A program made the translations under genes and the position numbers. The notes under the pieces are model-generated. The model was given only the letters and a program-made list of their open reading frames with translations. It had not been told where the DNA came from and did not search any database. From Blastococcus sp. PRF04-17 (GTDB lineage: Bacteria > Actinomycetota > Actinomycetes > Mycobacteriales > Geodermatophilaceae), in assembly GCF_023016265.1 (NCBI RefSeq), contig NZ_CP095412.1:1674001-1738000 (forward strand): a stretch of DNA of 64,000 bases, given 5' to 3'. Shown here in pieces: positions 37,661 through 47,737 of the stretch. The stretch's first letter is position 1. Every line of letters starts with the position of its first letter.

Positions 37661-38926
37661 GTGGACCTGACCCGGGACGCCGCCCTCGCCCTCGACGCCG
37701 CGGATCCCCTCGCCGGCTTCCGCGGCCGATTCGCCGGAACGGACGACGACTCGGCGGACCGGGTGCTCTACCTCGACGGCAACTCGCTCGGGCGGATGCC
37801 GCTGGAGACCCCCGCCGCCCTCCGGCGCGTGGTGGAGCAGGAGTGGGCGTCGGGGCTGGTCGGCTCCTGGTCGTCGTGGATCGGCGAGGCGACCCGGCTC
37901 GGCGACCAGTTGGCGTCCGGCGTGCTGGGTGCCGCACCGGGCGAGGTGCTGGTCGGCGACTCCACGACGGTCAACCTCTACAAGCTGCTGGTCGCCGGCG
38001 CCGAGGCCCGCCCCGGGCGGGACGTCCTGGTGTGCACCGCCGACGACTTCCCGACCGACCGCTACGTCGTCGCCGGTGTCGCGCGGGCGCGGGGCATGAC
38101 GGTGCGCGAACTGCCCGCCCACATCGACGAGGGCCCGGACCCGGCCGGGATCGCCGCGGTGCTCGACGACCGGGTCGCCGTCGTCGTCCTCTCCCACGTG
38201 GCCTACCGGTCGGGGGCGCTGGCCGACCTGGCCGGGATCACCCGTCAGGTGCACGACGTCGGGGCGCTGGTGCTCTGGGACCTGTCGCACTCGGTGGGCT
38301 CGGTGCCGGTCGGCCTGGCCGCGGCCGACGCCGACCTCGCGGTGGGCTGCGGCTACAAGTACCTCAACGGCGGCCCGGGAGCGCCGGCGTTCCTCTACGT
38401 GCGCCGGGACCTGCAGGAGCAGCTGCGCTCCCCGATCCAGGGCTGGTTCGGGCAGCGGGACCAGTTCGCCATGGGCCCGGAGTACGACCCGAGCCCGGGA
38501 ATCGAGCGGTTCGGCGCCGGCACCCCGCCGGTGCTCGGCATGGCCGCGCTGGAGGTCGGCGCGCGGCTGGTCGCCGAGGCGGGCATCGATCGCCTCGCGG
38601 CGAAGGGCCGGGCGATGGGAGAACTGGTCGTCGCGCTGGCCGACGCATGGCTGGCCCGGCACGGTGTCGCCTTGGCCTCGCCGCGGGACGCCGGGCGCCG
38701 CGGATCGCACGTCACCATGACCCATCCGCAGGCCTGGCAGCTCACGCAGGCGCTGATCGACCGGGGCGTGGTCCCCGACTTCCGGACGCCGGACCGGGTG
38801 CGGCTGGGCCCGGCCCCGCTCTACACCCGGTTCGTCGACGTCTGGGACGCGATGGACCGCTTCCGCCGGCTGCTCGAGGGCGGCGGTCACGAGGCGTACC
38901 CGGCCCAGCGCGCCCGGGTCACCTGA
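37661..38926 (+). CDS. kynU: kynureninase
   Basis: PLP-dependent kynureninase, 421 aa; splits kynurenine to anthranilate and alanine (or 3-hydroxykynurenine to 3-hydroxyanthranilate). Motifs: YLDGNSLGRMPLETP at the N-terminus, the phosphate-binding loop GDSTTVNLYKLL, DDFPTDRYVV, WDLSHSVGSVPV with the PLP-contacting Asp, and Schiff-base Lys233 in GCGYKYLNGGPG. GTG 37661 follows AAGGAGG. No tryptophan dioxygenase gene lies in the window; the divergent amidase is the only neighbour that could join the pathway. Confidence 0.93.
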   Translation: MDLTRDAALALDAADPLAGFRGRFAGTDDDSADRVLYLDGNSLGRMPLETPAALRRVVEQEWASGLVGSWSSWIGEATRLGDQLASGVLGAAPGEVLVGDSTTVNLYKLLVAGAEARPGRDVLVCTADDFPTDRYVVAGVARARGMTVRELPAHIDEGPDPAGIAAVLDDRVAVVVLSHVAYRSGALADLAGITRQVHDVGALVLWDLSHSVGSVPVGLAAADADLAVGCGYKYLNGGPGAPAFLYVRRDLQEQLRSPIQGWFGQRDQFAMGPEYDPSPGIERFGAGTPPVLGMAALEVGARLVAEAGIDRLAAKGRAMGELVVALADAWLARHGVALASPRDAGRRGSHVTMTHPQAWQLTQALIDRGVVPDFRTPDRVRLGPAPLYTRFVDVWDAMDRFRRLLEGGGHEAYPAQRARVT

Positions 38927-38950
38927 GAGCCAGAACCGCGGTTCTGGCTC
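38927..38950. terminator. 11-bp perfect hairpin after kynU
   Basis: GAGCCAGAACC-GC-GGTTCTGGCTC, starting at the last base of the stop-codon region between convergent kynU and the SCO6745-family gene. Confidence 0.8.
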
Positions 38951-38952
38951 CT

Positions 38953-39816
38953 TCAGCCGGGGTCGGGGACGCCGATCGGGTTGCCCGGCGGGAAGTCCCC
39001 GGCCGCGACGATCGCGCGCCGGATCGGGGTGAGCAGCTCGGCCAGCCGGTCGCAGCCGACGTCGCCGAGCGCCTGCCACGGGCGCAGCGCCAGCCGGTCG
39101 GTGTCGGTCTCGACCCCGGCGACGACGGTCAGGCCCTCGGCGCTCAGCTCGTCGCCGTCCAGCCAGCCGCGGGCGGTGAGGCGGGTGGCTGCGGCGTCCC
39201 ACGCGGCGTCGTCCCACCCGCGCGCACGCTGCAGCCACTCGCGGGTGCTGCGACCGGCGGCCGCGGCGAGCACGTGGCCGCCGATCCCGTCGATCTCGCG
39301 GACGAGCAGCGCCGCGACGTGCCCGTCGCCCCGGTGCTCGCGCAGGGTGGTGAGCGCCTGCCAGAGCGCCAGGTGCGGCTGGTCCGGCACGGTCAGCCCG
39401 GCATTGGCCGCCGCCAGCGGACGGCCGGGCAGGTCGACCGCCGCCGCGGCGGCCCGCGCCAGCCCGGCGGCCTCCGACGCCTCGGCCGACGCCGGCCAGT
39501 CCTCGCCCAGGACCCGGCGGACGGCCGCGTCGACACCGGTCAGCCGCGCCGCGAGCGCCTCGGCCGGGCGGACGGCGTCCCAGACGGCCGGGACCCGGCG
39601 GGCGACGAACCCCGGCTCGAAGTTGGCGAACGTCGCGGTCACGACGTCCGGGCCGACCGGTCCGAGCGGCGCGGCCCGGAAGGCGAAGTAGGTCCGCCAG
39701 AACCCGGCCAGCCCGGCCGCCTCACCGGCTGCGCGGCACTCCGCGGCGAAGTAGATCAGTGCGTGCAGCGGCTCCCCGAGCGCCCACAGCCGGCGCGCGG
39801 TCGCCGGGGAAGTCAT
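38953..39816 (-). CDS. SCO6745-family protein
   Basis: 287 aa from ATG 39816 (GAGGGGG upstream; the longer in-frame reading is arginine/proline-rich and not protein-like). The family marker ARRLWALGEPLHALIYFAAE lies at the N-terminus, with LAGFWRTYFAFRAAPLG and ATFANFEPGFVARRVPAVWD following; the C-terminal part is a winged-helix-like domain (AATRLTARGWLDGDELSAEG). Function unknown; widespread in Actinobacteria. Not linked in an operon. Confidence 0.75.
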   Translation of the reverse strand: MTSPATARRLWALGEPLHALIYFAAECRAAGEAAGLAGFWRTYFAFRAAPLGPVGPDVVTATFANFEPGFVARRVPAVWDAVRPAEALAARLTGVDAAVRRVLGEDWPASAEASEAAGLARAAAAAVDLPGRPLAAANAGLTVPDQPHLALWQALTTLREHRGDGHVAALLVREIDGIGGHVLAAAAGRSTREWLQRARGWDDAAWDAAATRLTARGWLDGDELSAEGLTVVAGVETDTDRLALRPWQALGDVGCDRLAELLTPIRRAIVAAGDFPPGNPIGVPDPG

Positions 39817-39880
39817 CTGTTCGACCCCCTCCCGAGGCTCGTCCCGAGCGTGCGAGGGATGAGGAGGAGGGGGGCCTCTT

Positions 39881-40407
39881 TCACGCACTCACGCTCTCGG
39901 GCACGCCCAGCCACTCACGCCAGCGCGGGTCGACGGTGCGGGTGCCGAGCAGTCGCCACGCGGCGCCGCTCGGCGTGCGCGGGGGTGTGGCAGCGCCCAG
40001 CCCATCTCGGCCAGCGACCGGTCGGCCTTGGTGTGGTTGCAGCGACGGCAGGCGGCCACCACGTTGTCCCAGGTGTGCGTGCCACCGCGACTGCGCGGGA
40101 CGACGTGGTCGATGCTCGTCGCCGAGCCGCCGCAGTACACGCACGTCTGCCCGTCGCGGGTGAAGACGGCGCGGCGCGACAGCGGCACCGACGTCGGGAA
40201 CGGCACCCGGACGTAGCGGGTCAGCCGTGCGACGACGGGCACCGGGAGGCTGATCGTCTCCGCGTGCACGACGTCGGGAGCGGAGTCCACCGACTCCGCC
40301 TTCTCGGCGAGCACCAGCACGATGGCCCGACGGCTGGACACCACGCAGAGCGGCTCGTAGGTGGCGTTGAGGAGCAGGGTGGCGCCCGTGGTGCCCCGCG
40401 AGGGCAC
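39881..40407 (-). pseudogene. HNH endonuclease, frameshifted near the 3' end
   Basis: HNH nuclease, about 175 aa from GTG 40407. LLLNATYEPLCVVSSRRAIV at the start; zinc Cys in CVYCGG and CRRCN; the HNH core SIDHVVPRSRGG and TWDNVVAACRRCNHTKADR is intact. Frame is lost near 39983 (cgggggtg): one extra G restores RTPSGAAWRLLGTRTVDPRW, a conserved tail in this actinobacterial family, so a base-calling error is likely. DNA target unknown; not part of an obvious restriction or phage cluster. Confidence 0.85.
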
Positions 40408-40617
40408 GGGCAGGATCGATGGATGATGGGGGTCGCGACGCGGGGCTGGATGACCCGCCTTCGACGACCCGCTCGCTGCACGCGGCACGGGACACCTCCG
40501 GTCGCCCCGGACCGCCGGTGGCTCCGAGACCCGCGGGCAGGCTCATTCTGACCCGAGAACACGCGATCGGCGCATTCGTAATCGTCCCGTGACGGGCGGC
40601 GAACTACCGTTGGTGCG

Positions 40618-42708
40618 ATGCGCTACCCCGAGGCCCCCCGGCTCGACCTCGTCGAGGACCTGCACGGACACCGCGTCGCCGACCCGTACCGCTGGCTCGA
40701 GGACCCCGCCGACCCGCGGACCCAGGAGTGGACGCAGGCCCAGGACGCCCTGACCGAGCAGGTGCTCTCCGGCCTGTCGCTGCGGGAGGAGTTCGCCGCG
40801 CGGCTGGAGAAGCTGGTGCACGCCGGCGCCGTCGGCGTGCCGGTCTGGCGCGGCGAGCGGGCGTTCTCGACGCGCCGCGACCCCGGCCAGGAGCACGCCG
40901 CCCTCCGGGTCCGCGAGCCCGACGGCAGCGTGCGGGTCCTGGTCGACCCGATGCAGCTCGACCCAGCCGGCACGACCACGCTCGACGCCTGGTCCCCGTC
41001 GTGGGAGGGCGACCGGCTGGCCTACCAGGTCTCCACCGGCGGCGACGAGGAGTCGAAGCTCTTCGTGCTCGACGTGGCCACCGGCGAGGTGCTCGACGGG
41101 CCGGTCGACCGATGCCGCTACTCCCCCGTGGCCTGGCTGCCCGGTGGCGAGGAGCTGTTCTACGTGCGCCGGCTGGCGCCGGACCTGGTCCCGGCCGGCG
41201 AGGAGCAGTTCCACCGGCGCGTCTGGCGCCACCGCGTCGGCAGCTCCGCCGAGACCGACGACGTGCTGGTGCACGGCGAGGGCACCGACCCCACCACCTA
41301 CTTCGGCGTGCACACCAGCCGCGACGGCCGATGGCTGGTCGTCTCCGGCTCGGCCGGCACCGCGCCGCGCGACGACGTGTGGATCGCCGACCTCGCCGGC
41401 GATGCCCCTGACGACCCACCCACCCTGCGCGACTTCCAGGTGGGCGTCGACGCCCAGACCGCCGCCTGGGTGGCCCGTGACGGGCGGCTCTGGCTGATGT
41501 CGGACCGCGGCACGCCGCGCTGGCGGCTGGCCGTCGCCGACCCGGAGGACCCGGCGACGTGGGCGCCGGAGCGGTGGCGGGACGTCGTCCCGCAGCAGGA
41601 CGGCGCGGTGCTCTCCGACGTCGCCCTCGTCGACGGTCCGGACGGCGCCCTGCAGGTCCTGGCCGTGCACGCCGTCGACGCGACCAGCCGGCTCTCGGTG
41701 TGGGCGGCGGACGGGGCGGGGCGACTCGTCGACGTCCAAGGTCTCGGCGTCGGCAGCATCTCCGGCGTCAGCGCGCCGCCGGAGGGCGGGACCACGGCGT
41801 GGGTCGGCTACACCGACTACGCCACCCCGCCGTCGGTCCTGCGCTGGGACGCGGGCGCGCCGTCCGCCCTCGAGACCTGGGAGCAGGCCGCCGTCGCCGG
41901 CGACGTACCGGCCCTGTCGGTCGTCGAGACCCATGCCACGTCCCGGGACGGCACGCCGGTGCACCTGTTCGTGCTCTCCGGATCAGGCGTCGCGGACCGA
42001 CCGCGGCCCACCGTGCTCTACGGCTACGGCGGTTTCAACGTCTCCCTCACCCCGGCCTACACCGCGCAGGCGCTGGCCTGGGTGGCCGCCGGCGGGGTCT
42101 GGGCGGTGGCCAACCTGCGCGGCGGCTCCGAGCACGGCGAGGAATGGCACCGCGCCGGCATGCGCGAGCGCAAGCAGAACGTGTTCGACGACTTCGCCGC
42201 CGCCGGCGAGCACCTGGTCGCCCAGGGCTGGACGACGCACGAGCAGCTGGCGGTGATGGGCGGCTCGAACGGCGGCCTGCTGGTCGGCGCGACGCTCACC
42301 CAGCGGCCCGACCTCGCGGCCGCCGTCGTCTGCAGCGCCCCGCTGCTCGACATGGTGCGCTACGAGCTCTTCGGGCTCGGCCGCACGTGGAACGACGAGT
42401 ACGGCACCGCCGAGGACCCGACGGAGCTCGGCTGGCTGCTCGGCTACTCGCCGTACCACGCGGTCCGCGAGGGGACCGCGTACCCGGCGGTCCTGTTCAC
42501 GACGTTCGAGTCCGACACCCGGGTCGACCCGCTGCACGGCCGGAAGCTCGCCGCGGCCCTGCAGCACGCGACCAGCGCGCAGGCTCCGATCCTCCTGCGT
42601 CGGGAGACGTCGGTCGGGCACGGCGCCCGGGCGGTCAGCCGGACCGTCGGTCTGGCCGCCGACCAGCTCGCCTTCCTCGCCGAGCACACGGGCCTCGCAC
42701 AACCGTGA
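40618..42708 (+). CDS. prolyl oligopeptidase (S9)
   Basis: 696 aa. N-terminal DPYRWLED signature, a beta-propeller domain and a C-terminal alpha/beta hydrolase domain: RPTVLYGYGGFNVSLTPAYT, NLRGGSEHGEEWHRAGMR, nucleophile Ser550 in GGSNGGLLVG, Asp in ESDTRVDPLHGRKLAA, His668 in SVGHGAR. Cuts short peptides after proline in the cytoplasm. The length matches the family and the frame is intact. Confidence 0.93.
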   Translation: MRYPEAPRLDLVEDLHGHRVADPYRWLEDPADPRTQEWTQAQDALTEQVLSGLSLREEFAARLEKLVHAGAVGVPVWRGERAFSTRRDPGQEHAALRVREPDGSVRVLVDPMQLDPAGTTTLDAWSPSWEGDRLAYQVSTGGDEESKLFVLDVATGEVLDGPVDRCRYSPVAWLPGGEELFYVRRLAPDLVPAGEEQFHRRVWRHRVGSSAETDDVLVHGEGTDPTTYFGVHTSRDGRWLVVSGSAGTAPRDDVWIADLAGDAPDDPPTLRDFQVGVDAQTAAWVARDGRLWLMSDRGTPRWRLAVADPEDPATWAPERWRDVVPQQDGAVLSDVALVDGPDGALQVLAVHAVDATSRLSVWAADGAGRLVDVQGLGVGSISGVSAPPEGGTTAWVGYTDYATPPSVLRWDAGAPSALETWEQAAVAGDVPALSVVETHATSRDGTPVHLFVLSGSGVADRPRPTVLYGYGGFNVSLTPAYTAQALAWVAAGGVWAVANLRGGSEHGEEWHRAGMRERKQNVFDDFAAAGEHLVAQGWTTHEQLAVMGGSNGGLLVGATLTQRPDLAAAVVCSAPLLDMVRYELFGLGRTWNDEYGTAEDPTELGWLLGYSPYHAVREGTAYPAVLFTTFESDTRVDPLHGRKLAAALQHATSAQAPILLRRETSVGHGARAVSRTVGLAADQLAFLAEHTGLAQP

Positions 42709-42777
42709 CTGGTGTGACAACAACGATGGGTGTCCTTCGCTGACAAGGGCACCGGTCGCCTGGAAGTATTTCCGGTG

Positions 42778-43809
42778 ATGAATCGATCACCCGTCGTGTT
42801 CGCCGCGGCCGACAGCGGTCCCACCGCCGTCCCCGGCTGCGTCGACGAAGCGACGACGCTGTGCGCCAAGGTCTACGACTGGTCCGGCCTGGACTGGCTG
42901 GCCGCCAACGCCGACGCGCTGATCGCGAAGCCGGCCAGGATCCTGCTGGTCGTCGCGCTCGCCGCCGTCGTCCGCGGGCTCGTGCACCGGGGCATCCGCC
43001 GGCTGACCGACCGGACGGCGACCGGCGCCGTCCCGACGATCCTGCGTCCCCTGCGCAACCGGGTGCAGCAGAACACCGACGTGGTCGAGCAGATCACCGA
43101 GCGGCGCACCCAGCGGGCCGAGGCGATCGGCTCCGTCCTGCGCAGCTTCGCCTCGTTCGTGATCCTCGGCATCGCCGTGGTGATGGTCCTCGGCGAGCTC
43201 GGCATCAACCTGGCGCCGATCGTCGCCAGCGCCGGCGTGGTCGGCGTGGCCCTCGGCTTCGGCGCGCAGAACCTCATCAAGGACTTCATCGCCGGCATCG
43301 GGATCATCCTCGAGGACCAGTACGGCGTCGGTGACGTCGTCGACCTGGGCCCGGCCAGCGGCACCGTGGAGGCGGTGGGCCTGCGGATCACGCGACTGCG
43401 GGACGTCAACGGCGTGGTCTGGTACGTGCGCAACGGCGAGGTGCTGCGGGTCGGCAACAAGAGCCAGGGCTACGCCCAGGTGGTCATCGACATGCCGGTC
43501 GCCCACGACACCGATCTCGAGGCCGCCCGCGTCGTGATGCAGGAGGTCGCCGACGCCCTCTACGCCGACGAGGAGTGGGCCGACGTGCTGCTCGCCGAGC
43601 CGGAGTCGCTCGGTGTCGAGCACATCACCCCCGAGGGCGTCACGCTCCGGTTGGTCGTGCGCTCGGCCAGCGCCGACCAGTGGCGGGTCGGCCGCGAACT
43701 GCGCATGCGACTCAAGGAGCGGTTCGTCGCCGAGGGCATCCGCACGCCCCTGCCCCTGCTCACCGGCGCGGGCGGGGCCACGGTCCCCGCCGCCCCGGGG
43801 CCACGCTGA
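42778..43809 (+). CDS. small-conductance mechanosensitive channel (MscS)
   Basis: 343 aa. Helices ARILLVVALAAVVRGLVHRG and SFASFVILGIAVVMVLGELG, then the pore helix VVGVALGFGAQNLIKDFIAG (Gly/Ala packing typical of MscS TM3), followed by GVGDVVDLGPASGTVEAVGL and TRLRDVNGVVWYVRNGEV of the beta domain. Opens at high membrane tension to release solutes. First of four genes joined by 4-nt stop/start overlaps. Confidence 0.9.
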   Translation: MNRSPVVFAAADSGPTAVPGCVDEATTLCAKVYDWSGLDWLAANADALIAKPARILLVVALAAVVRGLVHRGIRRLTDRTATGAVPTILRPLRNRVQQNTDVVEQITERRTQRAEAIGSVLRSFASFVILGIAVVMVLGELGINLAPIVASAGVVGVALGFGAQNLIKDFIAGIGIILEDQYGVGDVVDLGPASGTVEAVGLRITRLRDVNGVVWYVRNGEVLRVGNKSQGYAQVVIDMPVAHDTDLEAARVVMQEVADALYADEEWADVLLAEPESLGVEHITPEGVTLRLVVRSASADQWRVGRELRMRLKERFVAEGIRTPLPLLTGAGGATVPAAPGPR

Positions 43810-45080
43810 GCGCGCCCGCACGGCAGGCCACGTTCCGCGAGGTCTTCGCCGTCCGCGAGTTCCGGCCGCTGTTCGGCACCTTCCTGCTCTCCACGGCCGG
43901 TGACGAGCTGGCCCGTGTGGCGCTGACCGTGCTCGTGTACCAGCGCACCAACTCGCCCCTGCTGTCGGCGCTGACCTTCGCCATCGGGCACTTCCCGTGG
44001 CTGCTGGGTGGTCCGTTCCTGTCCACGCTGGCCGACCGGCTGCCGCGCCACCGGGTGCTGATCTGGGTCGACGTCGCCCGGGCGGTGCTGCTGGCGGCCA
44101 TGGCGGTCCCCGGCCTGCCCCTGTGGGTGCTGCTCGTCCTGCTCTTCTTCGTGTCGATGTGCGCACCACCGTTCGAGTCGGCGCGGTCGGCGCTGATGGC
44201 CGACGTCCTCGATGGTGACCGGTACGCCGTCGCCACCTCGCTGACCAACATCTCCCTGCAGCTGTCGCAGGTGGTCGGCTTCGTGGCGGCCGGCGCGCTG
44301 GTCGCCGTGCTGAACCCGTCGGCCGCCCTCCTGATCGACGCGGTGACCTTCGCGGTGTCGGCGCTGTGGCTGGCCGCCCGGCTCGAGCGCCGCCCGGCTC
44401 CGCTGTCGGAGGTACCGCGGCAGTCGTTCCTGCACGACACCGGAGAGGGGCTGCGGCTGATCCGGCGGACGCCCCGGCTGCTGGCCATCGTGGCCCTGCT
44501 CTGGGTGGGCACCCTCTTCGGGTACGCCTCCGAGGGCGTCGCCGTGCCGTGGGCCGACGAGCTCGGTCGAGGCGCCGCCGGGCTGGGCGTCCTGCTGGCC
44601 GCCAACCCGCTGGGCGTCACCATCGGCGGCCTCGTCCTCGCGCGGCTGGTCTCCCCCGAGCGGCGCGAGCGCCTGGTGACACCGCTGGTCGTCCTCTCCC
44701 TGGTGCCCATCGCGGTCGCCGGGGTCGTCGGCATGGTCGCCGGACCGGGGGCGGTGTCCTTCGCGACCGTCGTGGCCCTGCTGTTCGTCTCGGGGCTGGG
44801 CGCGGCGTGGGTGATCCCGCTGAACGTGTCGTTCGTCCAGGCCGTTCCGAGCGCCTACCGGGGGCGCGCATTCGGCGTCGCGGTCAGCGGGCTCTACGGC
44901 GTGCAGGGCCTCGGCGCGCTCGTCGCCGGCCTCACCGCCGAGGGCGTGCCGGCCAGCGCGGTGGTGGCCCTGTCGGGTGCGGTCGGGCTGCTCGCGGTGG
45001 CGCCGGTGCTGGTGGCCTACCGGCGCACCCAGGGCTCCGTGGCGAGCGCGTCCGCCGGTGAGGGACCATCGGGGGCATGA
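43806..45080 (+). CDS. MFS transporter with probable CTG start
   Basis: About 424 aa, 12 helices ([40 protein letters not shown], loop ADRLPRHRV). No ATG, GTG or TTG precedes the first helix in this frame near the gene border; CTG 43806 overlaps the MscS stop (CTGA) and would give [14 protein letters not shown] as N-terminus. That geometry matches the other overlaps of this chain. An internal GTG would cut off helix 1. Substrate unknown. Its stop overlaps the globin start. Confidence 0.82.
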   Translation: MSAPARQATFREVFAVREFRPLFGTFLLSTAGDELARVALTVLVYQRTNSPLLSALTFAIGHFPWLLGGPFLSTLADRLPRHRVLIWVDVARAVLLAAMAVPGLPLWVLLVLLFFVSMCAPPFESARSALMADVLDGDRYAVATSLTNISLQLSQVVGFVAAGALVAVLNPSAALLIDAVTFAVSALWLAARLERRPAPLSEVPRQSFLHDTGEGLRLIRRTPRLLAIVALLWVGTLFGYASEGVAVPWADELGRGAAGLGVLLAANPLGVTIGGLVLARLVSPERRERLVTPLVVLSLVPIAVAGVVGMVAGPGAVSFATVVALLFVSGLGAAWVIPLNVSFVQAVPSAYRGRAFGVAVSGLYGVQGLGALVAGLTAEGVPASAVVALSGAVGLLAVAPVLVAYRRTQGSVASASAGEGPSGA

Positions 45081-45514
45081 GCGAGTCGAGCCGGTCCCTG
45101 CCCTCGGCGCGCAGCTTCTTCGACGAGGTCGGCGGCCACGAGACCTTCCGCGTCCTCGTCGCACGGTTCTACGCCGGGGTGCGCGCCGACCCGGTGATCG
45201 GGCCGCTGTACCCGCAGGACGACTGGGAGGGCGCCGAGGTGCGGTTGCGCGGCTTCCTGGAGCAGTACTGGGGCGGGCCCACCACCTACTCGCAGGAGCG
45301 CGGCCACCCGCGGCTGCGCATGCGGCACGCGCCCTTCGCGATCGGGCCGGCCGAGCGGGACGCCTGGCTGCGGCACATGCGCGAGGCCGTCGACTCCCTG
45401 GAACTCACCCCCGAGCAGGACGCGACGCTCTGGGGTTACCTGGAGATGGCGGCGATGAGCATGCAGAACCGCTTCCCGGACGAGACCCACGGCGACCTCT
45501 CGCCGGCTCGATGA
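45077..45514 (+). CDS. glbO: truncated haemoglobin, group II (trHbO)
   Basis: 145 aa. Two-over-two globin: [40 protein letters not shown], the proximal region [20 protein letters not shown] with the haem-ligating His and the conserved WLRHM Trp, as in mycobacterial trHbO. Binds oxygen and peroxides near the membrane. ATGA overlap with the MFS gene before it and the GH13 gene after it. Confidence 0.92.
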   Translation: MSESSRSLPSARSFFDEVGGHETFRVLVARFYAGVRADPVIGPLYPQDDWEGAEVRLRGFLEQYWGGPTTYSQERGHPRLRMRHAPFAIGPAERDAWLRHMREAVDSLELTPEQDATLWGYLEMAAMSMQNRFPDETHGDLSPAR

Positions 45515-47073
45515 GCGACGCCGAGTGGTGGCGCTCCGCCGTCTTCTACCAGGTCTACATCCGCAGCTTCGCCGACGGGAACGGCGACGGCGTCGGTGAC
45601 CTGGCCGGCATCCGCAGCCGGCTCCCCTATCTGGCAGGCCTCGGCGTCGACGCCCTCTGGATCACGCCCTTCTACCCCTCGCCCATGGCCGACCACGGCT
45701 ACGACGTCGCCGACCCCCGGGACGTCGAACCGGTGTTCGGCGACCTCGCGCAGTTCGACGCCCTGCTCACCGAGGCGCACGAGCTGGGCATCCGCGTCAC
45801 GATCGATCTCGTGCCCAACCACAGCTCGCACCAGCGGGAGTGGTTCGAGGCGGCCCTGGCCGCCGGACCGGGCTCGCCCGAGCGTGCCCGGTACCTGTTC
45901 CGCGACGGCCGTGGTCCGGGCGGCGAGGAGCCACCGAACAACTGGCCGTCGGTGTTCGGCGGGCCCGCGTGGACCCGCCTCGCCGACGGGCAGTGGTACC
46001 TGCACCTGTTCGCACCCGAGCAGCCCGACCTGGACTTCGCGAACCCCGAGGTGGTCGCCGACCTCGAGGAGACGCTGCGGTTCTGGCTGGACCGTGGCGT
46101 CGACGGCTTCCGGATCGACGTCGCGCACGGCATGGCCAAGCCCGACGGCCTGCCGGACATGCTGCCGATGGACGACACCGGCCTGCTCGCCGACCACGGA
46201 CCCGGCGACCATCGGTTCGACCACGACGACGTGCATCTGGTGCACCGGCGGATCCGCGCGGTGCTCGACGAGTACCCGGGCGCCATGGCGGTCGGCGAGG
46301 TCTGGGTCTCGGACGACGACCGGCTCGCCCGCTACATCCGCGAGGGCGAGCTGCACCTGGCCTTCAACTTCAAGCTGACGACCGCCGAGTGGACGCCGGA
46401 GGACCTGCGCGACGCCGTCGTCCACTCGCTGGCCACGGTCGCGCAGACGCCCGCGCCGGCCTGCTGGGTGCTGTCCAACCACGACGTGCGGCGGCACGTC
46501 AGTCGTTACGGCGACGGCACCCTCGGCCTCCGGCGGGCGCGCGCCGCGGCGCTGCTGCAGCTGGCGCTGCCCGGAGTGGTCTACCTGTACAACGGCGACG
46601 AGCTGGGCCTGCCCAACGTCGACGACCTCCCCGAGGCGGTGCTGCAGGACCCGGTCTGGGAGCGCTCGGGGCGCACCCGCCGCGGTCGCGACGGCTGCCG
46701 GGTGCCGATGCCCTGGTCGGGCGCCGAGCCGCCGTTCGGCTTCTCGACGGCGGAGTCGACGTGGCTGCCGATGCCGCCGGCGTGGGCGGGGGTGACGGTC
46801 GAGGCACAGGACGCCGATCCGGCTTCGATGCTGTCGCTGTACCGAGCGGCGCTGGCGCTGCGAGCCTCGTCGTCCGCCTTCTCCGGCGAGGGTCTGACGT
46901 GGCTGCCGGCACCGGAGGGATGCCTGGCCTTCCGCCGTCCCGGCGGGCTGGTCTGCCTGCTCAACCTGTCCGAGGACGCCGTCCCGCTGCCGGAGGGCAG
47001 GGTGCTGCTGGCCAGTGCCGACGTCGCCGACGGGATGCTGCCCACCGACGGCGCGGTCTGGCTGCAGGCCTGA
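45511..47073 (+). CDS. GH13 alpha-glucosidase
   Basis: 520 aa. N-terminal [40 protein letters not shown], nucleophile Asp203 in GFRIDVAHG, acid/base Glu263 in AVGEVWV, and Asp325 in LSNHD: a complete GH13 catalytic triad of the alpha-1,4-glucosidase (subfamily 23/30-like) kind. Hydrolyses maltose-like sugars in the cytoplasm (no signal peptide). The ATG overlaps the globin stop. This linkage of trHbO with an alpha-glucosidase is common in Actinobacteria and its reason is unknown. Confidence 0.92.
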   Translation: MSDAEWWRSAVFYQVYIRSFADGNGDGVGDLAGIRSRLPYLAGLGVDALWITPFYPSPMADHGYDVADPRDVEPVFGDLAQFDALLTEAHELGIRVTIDLVPNHSSHQREWFEAALAAGPGSPERARYLFRDGRGPGGEEPPNNWPSVFGGPAWTRLADGQWYLHLFAPEQPDLDFANPEVVADLEETLRFWLDRGVDGFRIDVAHGMAKPDGLPDMLPMDDTGLLADHGPGDHRFDHDDVHLVHRRIRAVLDEYPGAMAVGEVWVSDDDRLARYIREGELHLAFNFKLTTAEWTPEDLRDAVVHSLATVAQTPAPACWVLSNHDVRRHVSRYGDGTLGLRRARAAALLQLALPGVVYLYNGDELGLPNVDDLPEAVLQDPVWERSGRTRRGRDGCRVPMPWSGAEPPFGFSTAESTWLPMPPAWAGVTVEAQDADPASMLSLYRAALALRASSSAFSGEGLTWLPAPEGCLAFRRPGGLVCLLNLSEDAVPLPEGRVLLASADVADGMLPTDGAVWLQA

Positions 47074-47173
47074 CGTTCCGGGAGCGGGCGGGGTCCGTAA
47101 CGGCCGCTCCGGTACCTTCCCGGCGACGACGACGCCCGCCGCCCGCGGGCGCCTGCCCCTCGGGAGACGGCTC

Positions 47174-47737
47174 GTGAAGACCAAGGACCTCGCCTACATC
47201 TCGCTGTTCGCCGCGATCACCGCGGTGCTGGGCCTCGTGCCGGCGATCAACGTCGGGCCGGTGCCGATCACCGCGCAGACCCTGGGCGTGATGCTGGCCG
47301 GGTCGATCCTCGGCGCCCGCCGCGGGTTCCTGTCCCAGCTGCTCTTCCTGGTGCTGGTCGCGCTCGGGCTGCCGCTGCTGGCCAGCGGCTCCGGCGGCCT
47401 GGCGGTGTTCGCGCTCCCGTCGGCCGGCTACCTCCTCAGCTGGCCGATCGCCGCGTTCGTCATCGGCCTGCTCACCGAGCGGTTCTGGGTCCGCTACAAC
47501 CTCGCCTGGGGCATCGTGGCCAACGTCGTCGGCGGCATCCTGGTCATCTACGCGATCGGCGTGCCGGTGCTGGCCGCGATCGCCAACCTCTCCCCCGGCG
47601 CGGCGATCGTCTCCGGCGCGCTGCCGTTCCTCGTCGGCGACACCGTCAAGGCCGTCCTGGCCGCGGCCGTCGCCGTCCAGGTGCGCCGGAGCTACCCGGT
47701 CATCGAGCGACCCCAGCGGGCGGTCGCCGTCCGGTGA
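47174..47737 (+). CDS. bioY: biotin ECF transporter, substrate-binding subunit BioY
   Basis: 187 aa from GTG 47174. Six-helix BioY: DLAYISLFAAITAVLGLVPA, VGPVPITAQTLGVMLAGSIL, GARRGFLSQLLFLVLVALGL, FALPSAGYLLSWPIAAFVIG. High-affinity biotin uptake at the membrane, energised by BioM and BioN encoded next. The stop overlaps the bioM start (GTGA). Confidence 0.93.
   Translation: MKTKDLAYISLFAAITAVLGLVPAINVGPVPITAQTLGVMLAGSILGARRGFLSQLLFLVLVALGLPLLASGSGGLAVFALPSAGYLLSWPIAAFVIGLLTERFWVRYNLAWGIVANVVGGILVIYAIGVPVLAAIANLSPGAAIVSGALPFLVGDTVKAVLAAAVAVQVRRSYPVIERPQRAVAVR

Noticed and set aside
39881-40407. HNH gene as part of a homing or phage element
   Set aside because: Its neighbours are housekeeping genes and it belongs to the common actinobacterial family starting LLLNATYEPLCVV, which is chromosomal.
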